From Acidobacteriota bacterium (GTDB lineage: Bacteria > Acidobacteriota > Thermoanaerobaculia > Multivoradales > Multivoraceae): 36,349 nucleotides of DNA. The stretch covers positions 1-36,349 of the forward strand of contig QQVD01000062.1 in NCBI GenBank assembly GCA_003388555.1, given 5' to 3'. This document shows positions 23,250 to 30,665 of this stretch, piece by piece (the first letter of the stretch is position 1; every line of letters starts with the position of its first letter). The translations under genes were made by a program, and so were the position numbers. Below the pieces are notes generated by a model. The model saw only the letters and a program-made list of their open reading frames with translations. It had not been told where the DNA came from and did not search any database.

Positions 23250-24985
23250 ACCGGGTCTGGCCGATCGCAGCGCTGTCAGCGCTTCTCCTTGGAACACTCT
23301 CGGCGGGAGTCTCGGCTGCCCAGCCCGAGGCGGCGGCAGGGCCGCTCTTCCGCGAGGTCGCCGGCGAGTGGGGACTCGACTTCCGTCACCATCACGGCGG
23401 CTCGGGGGAGCGCTACATGGTCGAGACGATGGTCGGCGGCGTGGCGCTGTTCGACTACGACGGCGACGGCGACGACGACGCGCTCTTCGTCGACGGCGGC
23501 GTGCTCCCGGGCTACCAGGGTGAAGCGCCGCGCACGGTGCTGCTGCGCAACGATCTGATCGTCGGCGACGACGGGGTCCTCGAGCCGCGCTTCGTCGACG
23601 TCAGCGCGGCGGCGGGGATCGATTTCGCCGGCTACGGCTGCGGCGCCACGGCGGGAGACTTCGACGGCGACGGCTGGATCGACGTCTACCTCACCGCCTA
23701 CGGCGCCAACGCCCTCTTCCGCAACCGCGGCGACGGCAGCTTCGAGGAGGTCGGAGCCGGCGCCGGGGTCGCCGACCCGCGTTGGAGCGCGTCGGCCGCG
23801 TTTGCCGACACCGATCTCGACGGCGATCTCGACCTCTACGTCGCCAACTACGTCGAGTGGTCGCCGGAGACCCGACAGTTCTGCGGCAACCGCGAGACCG
23901 GAGTGCGTGGCTACTGTCATCCGGGCGTCTACCAGGGCTCGCCGGACGCCTTCTACCGCAACCGCGGCGACGGCAGCTTCGAGGATGCGACCGCCGAGGT
24001 CGGTCTCGCCGGGCCGCGCGAATCCGGCCTCGGTGTGGTCTTCGGCGACGTCGACGCCAACGGTTGGCCCGACCTGTACGTCGCCAACGACCTCGATCCG
24101 AACCTGCTCTTCCTCGGCGTCGGGGAGGGCCGCTTCGAAGACAACACCCTGCTCTCGGGCACCGCGGCTTCGCCCAACGGACACCCCGAGGCGGGCATGG
24201 GGGTCGAGCTGGCCGACCTCAACGGCGACCTGCGACCCGACCTGGTGGTCACCAACTTCGCCCTCGAGACGAATGCCCTCTACCGCAACAGCGGCGGCGG
24301 GCTGTTCGTCGACCGGCGCTTCGCCGACAACCTCGCCGAGCCGACGCTGCATCCGCTCGGCTTCGGCGTCGCGGCCCTCGACGCCGATCTCGATGGCGAT
24401 CTCGATCTGCTGTTCGCCAACGGACACATCCTCGACAACCTGGAGGAGCTCGGCCAGGACGGCCAGTACCGGCAGCCGAACCTGCTGCTGCTCAACCAGG
24501 ACGGACGCTTCTCGCCGGCGCCCCAGGCGGGGCTCGACGTGGTGCGCGCGAGCCGCGGGCTGGCGATCGGCGATCTCGACCTGGATGGCGATCTCGACGT
24601 GGTGATCGTCAACTCCAACGACGTCGCCGAGGCCTACGAGGGGCTGGCCCGGGGCTCCGGTGGCGGACTGTCGAGAGGCGGCTCAGGCGGCTCGTGGCTC
24701 CTCGTCGACCTGGAGCAGCCGGGCGCCAACCGCTACGCGCTCGGCGCCGAGGCGGTGCTGCGCACCGGCGGCTCGGGGCCCGGCGCGGCGCAGCTGCGCC
24801 ATCGCCGTTCGGCCTCTTCGTACCTGTCGCAGAACGGGCTCGGCCTGCACTTCGGGATCCCGGCGAGCGCCGCCACTTCGAGCGGCGGGGACGGGTACTC
24901 CGTCGCGGTGCGTTGGCCCGACGGCGGCCGACTCCGCCTCGAGGCGGCGCCGCAGCAGCGCAGGCTGCTGGTGCGGCGTCCCTGA
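23246..24985 (+). CDS. exported FG-GAP beta-propeller with ASPIC/UnbV domain (4)
   Basis: A 579-residue CRTAC1-like protein. The start is GTG 23246 in GTGA overlap with the previous gene, giving a compact signal sequence (about 3-25, VWPIAALSALLLGTLSAGVSAAQ). The signature HHHGGSGERYMVETM is followed by DYDGDGDDDALFVDGG; blades include DFDGDGWIDVYLTAY, DTDLDGDLDLYVANY, DVDANGWPDLYVAND, DLNGDLRPDLVVTN, DADLDGDLDLLFANG and DLDLDGDLDVVIVNSN. The cysteine pair is FCGNRETGVRGYCHP, with the same spacing as in the third protein. The UnbV region carries RRSASSYLSQNGLGLHFG and AVRWPDGG. Shared signature, cysteine spacing and the SSYLSQN block with its neighbour argue for recent duplication. It is the last gene of the plus-strand block, converging on the TPR gene 25 bases away. 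Confidence 0.9.
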   Translation: MNRVWPIAALSALLLGTLSAGVSAAQPEAAAGPLFREVAGEWGLDFRHHHGGSGERYMVETMVGGVALFDYDGDGDDDALFVDGGVLPGYQGEAPRTVLLRNDLIVGDDGVLEPRFVDVSAAAGIDFAGYGCGATAGDFDGDGWIDVYLTAYGANALFRNRGDGSFEEVGAGAGVADPRWSASAAFADTDLDGDLDLYVANYVEWSPETRQFCGNRETGVRGYCHPGVYQGSPDAFYRNRGDGSFEDATAEVGLAGPRESGLGVVFGDVDANGWPDLYVANDLDPNLLFLGVGEGRFEDNTLLSGTAASPNGHPEAGMGVELADLNGDLRPDLVVTNFALETNALYRNSGGGLFVDRRFADNLAEPTLHPLGFGVAALDADLDGDLDLLFANGHILDNLEELGQDGQYRQPNLLLLNQDGRFSPAPQAGLDVVRASRGLAIGDLDLDGDLDVVIVNSNDVAEAYEGLARGSGGGLSRGGSGGSWLLVDLEQPGANRYALGAEAVLRTGGSGPGAAQLRHRRSASSYLSQNGLGLHFGIPASAATSSGGDGYSVAVRWPDGGRLRLEAAPQQRRLLVRRP

Positions 24986-25001
24986 GGCCTTGTCCGCGCC
25001 G

Positions 25002-25017
25002 CGGCTGCGCTCAGCCG
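25002..25017. terminator. hairpin between convergent UnbV and TPR genes
   Basis: CGGCTG, loop CGCT, CAGCCG: a 6-bp stem in the short space between the plus-strand stop at 24985 and the minus-strand stop at 25011, overlapping the latter. It could serve both directions, but it has no T-run. Confidence 0.35.
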
Positions 25018-26654
25018 TCGAGGCGGTCGAGATTCTGTTTGGCGACGGGGTCCTCGGGCCAGATCTCGAGCGCCCGGGCCAGCAGGGTGCGCGCCTCGTC
25101 GCGCCGGTTCTGGTTCATCAGCAGCACCGCCAGGTCGTTGAGCGTCGGGCTGTGCTCCGGATTGCTCTCGAGCGCGGCGCGCAGACTCTCTTCAGCCTCG
25201 TCGAGGCGCTGCAGCGACATCAGCACCGCGCCGCGCTGGTAGAGACCGTCGGTCGTGGGACGCAGCTCGAGGGAGAGCTCCACCGCCCGCAGGGCCTCGC
25301 CGGGACGCTGCAGAGAGAGCAGCACCCGTGAAGCCAGCAGCGGGATGCGCGCGTCCTCGGGGTTGAGCACCGACTCCTGCTCGAGGATGCGAAGCGCCTC
25401 CTCGTCCTCGCCGGCGGTCAGCTTCTCGAAAGCGAGCCGCAGCTGCTTGGCGGTGGGGTCGTTGCGCTCCACGTCGACCTGATTGGGCGCCTGCCGTCCC
25501 TCGTCGTCGGCGAGCTGCTGGAAGCGTGCGATCGCCTGCCGGGCGCCGTCGTTGTCGCCCGACGCCGCGAGCGCCTGGCCGAGAGACTGCCAGGCGAGCT
25601 TCTCGCGGGGGATGATCTCGGTCGCCATGCGCAGGTAGGGCAGCGCTTCGTCGGGACGATCGTCGGTCAACAGCAGGCGCCCGTGCTCGAGCACGATCGA
25701 TCCCGCCAGGCTGCCTCCGGAGGAGCGGTCGGGTGTCGCCGCGATGCGCTCGGCGAACGGCTGCAGCAGCCCGAGGGCCTGCTGCACATCGCCGTTCTGG
25801 TAGTGCGCCTGGGCGAGCTGGAGGGTGAGCTGGGGATTGCCCTCGGCGTGGCCTTCGAGGACATCGATCGCCTTGTTCGACTCGCCGGCCATCATGTGGG
25901 CGCGGGCGGAGGCTCGGCGCACATCGGCCTGCATCGCCTCGGGCGCATCGGCGACCAGCGGCTCGAGGTAGCCGAGGGCGGCGTAGGGCTCTCCCTTCAG
26001 CAGCAGGGTCTGGCCCCAGAGCAGCTGCACGCCGGGGTCGTCCTGGGCGAGGTCGGAGAGCATCGCCTCGGCGTCGGGCGCCCGCTCGAGCTGCACCGCA
26101 GCCACCGCGGCGAGCAGGCGCGCCTCCTCGTCCTCGGGGTGCAGCGTCGACCACCGACGCAGGTAGGGGAAGGCGCCGACGTAGTCGCCGCCGCGCCCGA
26201 GCAGCACGCCGAGCTCGCGCACGGCCGGCGAGCCCGGTGCGAGCTCGGCCGACCGGCGCAGCATGTCGAGGCCGCGATCGAAATCGCCGACGCCGACCGC
26301 GGCGCGGCCGGCGTTGTAGAGCACACCGGGGTCGTCGTGCTCCTCGATCAGCGGTTCGAGGACCTCGAGCGCGTCGGCGTGCCGGTCGAGGCGCACGTAG
26401 ACGGCGCCGAGCGCGGCGGCGGCGCGGCGATCCCCCTCGGCGCGCAGGCGCTCGAGGTCGGCGACGGCGGCGCTGAGCTCGTTGCGCTGGATCTTCGCCA
26501 GTGCCTCGTCGAACGGGTCCGGCCCGGCGTCGGCCTCCTGCCCGCCGGCGATCGGAGCGAGCAGGAAGCAGAGCAGGACACCGAGGAACGCCACGGTGGC
26601 GGGTCGGTGTCGCGGAAGGAATCGTCGGGATCGCGGAAGGGATCGCAGAGGCAT
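25011..26654 (-). CDS. exported TPR-repeat protein
   Basis: A 547-residue TPR protein. The signal sequence (about 19-38, TVAFLGVLLCFLLAPIAGGQ) is followed by about a dozen helix-turn-helix repeats, e.g. RAAAALGAVYVRLDRHADAL, DPGVLYNAGRAAVGVGDFDR, PQLTLQLAQAHYQNGDVQQA and PEHSPTLNDLAVLLMNQNRR. No enzymatic domain is present. The start is ATG 26654 with GGAG seven bases upstream; the frame stays open far beyond, but that part is the shadow of the neighbouring gene. A TAGCCT -10-like element lies at 26709-26704 on the minus strand. The gene follows the TPR-UnbV fusion by 146 bases and mirrors the UnbV/TPR pairing of the opposite strand. Confidence 0.9.
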   Translation of the reverse strand: MPLRSLPRSRRFLPRHRPATVAFLGVLLCFLLAPIAGGQEADAGPDPFDEALAKIQRNELSAAVADLERLRAEGDRRAAAALGAVYVRLDRHADALEVLEPLIEEHDDPGVLYNAGRAAVGVGDFDRGLDMLRRSAELAPGSPAVRELGVLLGRGGDYVGAFPYLRRWSTLHPEDEEARLLAAVAAVQLERAPDAEAMLSDLAQDDPGVQLLWGQTLLLKGEPYAALGYLEPLVADAPEAMQADVRRASARAHMMAGESNKAIDVLEGHAEGNPQLTLQLAQAHYQNGDVQQALGLLQPFAERIAATPDRSSGGSLAGSIVLEHGRLLLTDDRPDEALPYLRMATEIIPREKLAWQSLGQALAASGDNDGARQAIARFQQLADDEGRQAPNQVDVERNDPTAKQLRLAFEKLTAGEDEEALRILEQESVLNPEDARIPLLASRVLLSLQRPGEALRAVELSLELRPTTDGLYQRGAVLMSLQRLDEAEESLRAALESNPEHSPTLNDLAVLLMNQNRRDEARTLLARALEIWPEDPVAKQNLDRLDG

Positions 26655-26800
26655 GTCGAGGCTCCGGCTACGGCGGTTGGCGTTCGTCGTCCTGAGGGTC
26701 CTGAGGCTATCGAGGAGAGGCACAGCGAGGAGCGCGAGCGGGGCGTCGACGCCTCGCCAGCGAGCGGCCCTGCCGAAACCGCCGCCGAGCTCGCCCGGTG

Positions 26801-29191
26801 TCAGCGATGGTCGTGCCGCTCGGCCGTGTCGCTGTCGTGGCTCGGCCGCAGGGCGAACTCCACCCGCGGCCGGCGCAGCTCGTGCAGCGCCGCCTCGCCT
26901 GCCGCCGCGCCTCGCTCCACCCGGTAGGCTCGATCGGCCAGCAGGCCGGTGTACACGGTCGACACCGGGCCCAGGTCGTCGGGCCACGCGACCTCCAACC
27001 GCTCGATCCGGGAGGCTGTTCCCAGGCCGAGCTCGAGCTGCAGGCTGGAGCCGCCGAACGATCCACCGCTGGTGACCTCGGCGTGCAGCGTGCGCTGCCG
27101 CTCGCCGTCCTGCAGCACCAGGCGGACGCGGGCGCCGACGGCGTGGCGGTTGGCGCCGGGCGAGTGCAGCTGCAGCGTCAGCCAGTGCGGCGCGGGCTCG
27201 CCGCCTTCGGCACCAGGTGCGCCGAGCGTCGGGTTGAGGTAGAGGGCGTTGGAGAAGCCGTCGTAGGGGAAGGCGCCGCCGAGCTGCTCGAACAGGTCCT
27301 CGTCGCCGTCGTTGTCGAGATCGCCGAAGGCGACACCGTGCCCCTTCTGCAGGTGGCCGAGGCCGGTCTCCCAGGTGACGTCCTCGAAGCGGAGGCCGCC
27401 GAGGTTGCGGTAGGCGACGTTCGGCATCAGGCCGTCGAAGCGTGGCACACCGGTGCCGAGGTAGAGGTCGGGCCAGCCGTCGCTGTCGAGATCGCCGAAG
27501 TTGGCGCCCATCGGCAGCAAGGTGCTGTCGAAGCCGAGCTGACGCCCCACCTCGACGAAGCCGCCGCCGGTGGCGACGTCGTTGCGGTAGAGCAGCGGCT
27601 CGCCGGCAGCCGCGGTCGGGGCCCGCTGCAGCCCGAGCAGGTCGCCGGTCACCTCCTCGACCGAGGAGCTGTAGCGGGCGACGAAGAGGTCGAGATCGCC
27701 GTCCTGGTCGAAGTCGAACCACCAGGTGGCGAAGGTGCGCTCACGCGAGTCGACGCCGAGCTCGGGCGCGACGTCGACGAAACGGGGCGCCCCGTCGCCG
27801 CCGATCCCGTCGTTGCGGTAGAGCCGGTTGGCGCCGATGTTCGAGACGTACAGGTCCGGGTCGCCGTCGTCGTCGTAGTCGCCCCAGGCGGCGCCCTTGG
27901 CGTAGCTCAGGTTCTGCACCCCGGCCTGGCGGGCGACGTCTCGGAAGCGCCCGCTACCGAGGTTGAGGAAGAGCTGCGACGGGAAGCCGCGCTCCTCGCG
28001 ACCGGTCAGCGACAGCGGATCGGCGCTGCCGGCCGGCGACTCGTTGGCGATGAAGAGGTCGAGGTCGCCGTCGCGGTCGATGTCGGCCCAGGCGGCGGCC
28101 TGCGTGGGGTAGGCGGGCTGCGCCAGGCCGGCCTCCACGGTCACGTCGACGAAGCGGCCGGAGGTCGCGAGATCGTTGCGCAGCAGCGAGTTGCGGATAC
28201 GGCCGTCGTCGCCCATCCAACCGCCGCGCAGCACCAGCAGGTCGAGCGCGCCGTCGCCGTCGTAGTCGGCGTGCACCAGGTTGAGCCCACCGAGCTGCGG
28301 CGACAGCCCCCAGGCGTCACCGACGTCGACGAAGCCGGTGCCCTCGTTGCGCCAGGCCCGTAGCGGACCACACGGGTCCATCGTCGAGGTGATCAGGTCG
28401 AGCCGGCCGTCGCCGTCGAAGTCGTCGACCACGGCGCCGCCGGCGAGGTCTTCGCCGCGCACGCCGAGCCGGTGGGCGACGTCGAGCCAGGGGTGGCTGG
28501 TGCGGCCCGCCGCGTCGGGTCGCCGGGTGCGGGCGACCGCGGCCTGACCGTCGCGGCGTCGCGGTGCTTCGACCTCGCTCGGATCGCCGCCGGCGAGGGT
28601 GTGCGCGAGCTGCAGCAGCCAGCGCGCCTGCACGTCGTCGGGGTGGGTCTCGAGCACCTGACGGAAGCGCTGCGCGGCGCTGCGCGCGTGGGTGGGGTCG
28701 CGGTGCACCGCGCTCTCGATCAGCGGCAGGACGCAGGCGCCGCCGCCGTGCACCAGCAGACAGTTGCGGTCCTCGGCCAGGGTCAGGTGGGCGATGCCGG
28801 CCGACATCGCGTCGGCCGGACCGAGGGCCGGGAGGCTCTCGTAGAGCGCCAGCAGCTCGGCCGCCCGGTCGAGTCGGACCAGATGGTAGGCGAGCTGGTT
28901 GCGCGCCGCGGTCAGTCGCTCGAGTGTCTGCGGGTCACCGGCTGCTGCGCTCGCCTGTGCCTGGTCGTAGGCGGTGCGTGCGGCCTCGAGCTGCGCCTCG
29001 CCGAAGTAGTCGTTGCTCGCCTTCAGCCGCTGGCAGATGCGCCCGAACTCGGCCTCGACGCGCGCCTGGCCGTCGCTGGCCGCGAACGCCACCGGCGAGG
29101 GAGCGAACAGCAGGCACAGAGCCAGCAGGGCCCGCCGCGGCGTCACCCACGGGTATCGCGATCTCGTTCGGCAGAGAACGGGTGGTGGCAT
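26801..29191 (-). CDS. exported TPR-FG-GAP-ASPIC/UnbV fusion protein (5)
   Basis: A 796-residue exported protein. The signal sequence (about 20-38, ALLALCLLFAPSPVAFA) is followed by an alpha-helical, TPR-like region (about 40-200; RLTAARNQLAYHLVRLDRAAELLALYESL, split here by HTLAGG further on, with C-x8-C-like residues in NCLLVHGGGAC). The propeller starts at about 230: DFDGDGRLDLITST, DYDGDGALDLLVLRGG, DIDRDGDLDLFIANE, DYDDDGDPDLYVSN, DFDQDGDLDLFVARY, DLDSDGWPDLYLGTG and DLDNDGDEDLFEQL. The UnbV domain (about 675-770) includes NRHAVGARVRLVLQDG and LEVAWPDDLG. Unlike the four plus-strand proteins, the propeller lacks the conserved cysteine pair. The start ATG 29191 lies about 19 bases downstream of GTAGAATC; a frame open to 29509 is not supported. 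In effect it joins the TPR and UnbV genes of the other strand into one protein. Confidence 0.88.
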   Translation of the reverse strand: MPPPVLCRTRSRYPWVTPRRALLALCLLFAPSPVAFAASDGQARVEAEFGRICQRLKASNDYFGEAQLEAARTAYDQAQASAAAGDPQTLERLTAARNQLAYHLVRLDRAAELLALYESLPALGPADAMSAGIAHLTLAEDRNCLLVHGGGACVLPLIESAVHRDPTHARSAAQRFRQVLETHPDDVQARWLLQLAHTLAGGDPSEVEAPRRRDGQAAVARTRRPDAAGRTSHPWLDVAHRLGVRGEDLAGGAVVDDFDGDGRLDLITSTMDPCGPLRAWRNEGTGFVDVGDAWGLSPQLGGLNLVHADYDGDGALDLLVLRGGWMGDDGRIRNSLLRNDLATSGRFVDVTVEAGLAQPAYPTQAAAWADIDRDGDLDLFIANESPAGSADPLSLTGREERGFPSQLFLNLGSGRFRDVARQAGVQNLSYAKGAAWGDYDDDGDPDLYVSNIGANRLYRNDGIGGDGAPRFVDVAPELGVDSRERTFATWWFDFDQDGDLDLFVARYSSSVEEVTGDLLGLQRAPTAAAGEPLLYRNDVATGGGFVEVGRQLGFDSTLLPMGANFGDLDSDGWPDLYLGTGVPRFDGLMPNVAYRNLGGLRFEDVTWETGLGHLQKGHGVAFGDLDNDGDEDLFEQLGGAFPYDGFSNALYLNPTLGAPGAEGGEPAPHWLTLQLHSPGANRHAVGARVRLVLQDGERQRTLHAEVTSGGSFGGSSLQLELGLGTASRIERLEVAWPDDLGPVSTVYTGLLADRAYRVERGAAAGEAALHELRRPRVEFALRPSHDSDTAERHDHR

Positions 29192-29209
29192 CGATCCGGT
29201 CACGAGCGG

Positions 29210-29217
29210 GATTCTAC
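29210..29217 (-). promoter_or_regulatory. candidate -10 element (GTAGAATC) for the TPR-UnbV fusion gene
   Basis: The minus strand reads GTAGAATC from 29217 to 29210, identical to the plus-strand element at 16941-16948. The start codon at 29191 would lie about a dozen bases after the predicted transcription start, giving a very short leader without a clear ribosome site. Confidence 0.45.
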
Positions 29218-29535
29218 GAAGGGCGGCTCCCCGACTCTCCTGCACTGCGGCTCCGCGCTCCTTCCGGTGCGGGAAGCACCGGTCGTCGACAGCCGTTCCG
29301 GGGAGGGCGGGCCTACGGCCGTCGGCGTCGGCGTCGGCTGCGGCGCCGAACCGGCTCGGCATCGACCGGGATTCGTTGCGGGCATCGGGTAGCGTTTTCC
29401 GGCGTGGGCCGTCCCAGCCCCCGAGCGCCCGCCGGCTGGAGGTGATCCGAGGGTGCGGCCCGGACGGCATCGGACTTGCTGCCGCAAGGACGGGACGACA
29501 CCGGCCCAATCCCGGGGACAGCGGCGCCGTGTCCC

Positions 29536-29570
29536 GGCTCCGCCCTCCTCCGGGGAATCCGGAGGGAGCC
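29536..29570 (+). other. hairpin in the leader of the yihY-tamA-tamB genes
   Basis: GGCTCC (29536-29541) pairs with GGAGCC (29565-29570), and TCCGG (29549-29553) with CCGGA (29559-29563) around loop GGAAT, with an asymmetric internal loop. It lies about 90 bases before GTG 29658. It may be a leader structure; no riboswitch class is recognised. Confidence 0.3.
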
Positions 29571-29657
29571 GACGGGTCGCCGGAGCGATCGCCGCCGGCT
29601 CGGCCTCAGGGTCCCGATCGAGAGCACCGGGCGAGAACGACTTGGCGAGGACGATTC

Positions 29658-30665
29658 GTGAGCGACGAGAGAGAAGCGACCGCGGCGGCAGACGCCCCCG
29701 AAGATCCCGACGCCCCTGACGCCCCCGACGACCGGGGCAGTGGAGCGGAGGGTGGGGCGCCTCGGCGGCTGGCGATCGAAACGCTGCAGCTGTGGCTGCG
29801 CGCCGGCGCCACCACCCAGAGCGCCGCCCTCGCCTTCTACACGCTGTTCTCGCTCGGTCCGGTGCTCGTCGTCGCCTTCGCGATCGCCGGCAGCGTCTTC
29901 GGCGAGGCCGCGGCGCGCGCCGAGATCGAGAGTCAGGTGGAGCTGCTGATGGGCGCCGAGAGCTCGGCCGCGGTGCTCGAGATCCTCGAGAAGGCCGACC
30001 GCCCGGAGCTCACCGGTGTGGCGAGCCTGCTCGGCGTGCTGACCCTGCTGCTCGGCGCCACCGCCGTCTTCGGTCAGCTGCAGGAGGCCCTCAACCGGGT
30101 GTGGGGCAGCGAAGGACGAGGCGACGGGCCGTTGACGGGCTTCCTGATCAAGCGCCTCTTCTCCTTCGGGCTGGTGCTGGCGATCGGCTTCCTGCTGCTC
30201 GTCTCCCTGGTGCTCAGCGCCGCGGTGGCGGCGCTCGGCGAGTACGCCGAGGGTCGGCTCGCGAGCCGCTTCGAAGGTCTCTCGGTGCTCTTCTCGACGC
30301 TCGACCTGGCCCTCTCGATCGGGCTCGTCACGGTGCTGGTGGCGGCGATGCTCCGCATCCTCCCCGACGCCGAGATCGAGTGGCGCGAGGTGTGGGTCGG
30401 GGCGCTGTTCACCGCCCTGCTGTTCAGCGTCGGCAAGTTCCTGATCGGCTTCTACCTCGGTCGGCGAGATCCCGGATCGGTGTACGGGGTGGCCGGCTCG
30501 ATCGTGCTCACTCTGTTCTGGATCTACTACTCGTCGCTCCTGCTGCTGCTCGGCGCCTGCTTCACCCGCGTGTGGGGATTGCGCCACGAGGACCCCGACG
30601 CGCGACGCCAGGAGCTGACCGGCGGGGCCGGCTCGGCCGAGGCCGAGGCCGAGGACGAGGCGTGA
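29658..30665 (+). CDS. YihY/BrkB (UPF0761) family inner-membrane protein
   Basis: A 335-residue integral membrane protein. An acidic, proline-rich N-terminal tail (about 1-35) precedes about six transmembrane helices, with family signatures TTQSAALAFYTLFSLGPVLV near the first helix and SVYGVAGSIVLTLFWIYYSS near the last. The family is widespread and its molecular role is unsettled; it was once annotated as RNase BN in error. The C-terminus is acidic (AEAEAEDEA). The start is GTG 29658 (GAGG upstream); the frame is open to 29013 but only noise precedes it. The stop overlaps the GTG of tamA, and tamA overlaps tamB, so the protein is produced together with the TAM envelope machinery, suggesting a role in outer-membrane lipid or protein handling. 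Confidence 0.9.
   Translation: MSDEREATAAADAPEDPDAPDAPDDRGSGAEGGAPRRLAIETLQLWLRAGATTQSAALAFYTLFSLGPVLVVAFAIAGSVFGEAAARAEIESQVELLMGAESSAAVLEILEKADRPELTGVASLLGVLTLLLGATAVFGQLQEALNRVWGSEGRGDGPLTGFLIKRLFSFGLVLAIGFLLLVSLVLSAAVAALGEYAEGRLASRFEGLSVLFSTLDLALSIGLVTVLVAAMLRILPDAEIEWREVWVGALFTALLFSVGKFLIGFYLGRRDPGSVYGVAGSIVLTLFWIYYSSLLLLLGACFTRVWGLRHEDPDARRQELTGGAGSAEAEAEDEA

Larger units (their letters stand above)
29192..29657. other. 466-base divergent intergenic region
   Basis: Between the divergent TPR-UnbV fusion and YihY genes I see no convincing gene. It holds the minus-strand GTAGAATC element near 29210, a plus-strand TAGCGT at 29390-29395 (a weak -10 candidate for the yihY-tamA-tamB genes, implying a leader of about 260 bases), and the inverted repeat at 29536-29570. 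Confidence 0.5.

Noticed and set aside
26655-27722. Upstream extension of the minus-strand TPR gene to 903 residues
   Set aside because: The added part is arginine-rich shadow of the TPR-UnbV fusion gene; the signal sequence begins at ATG 26654.
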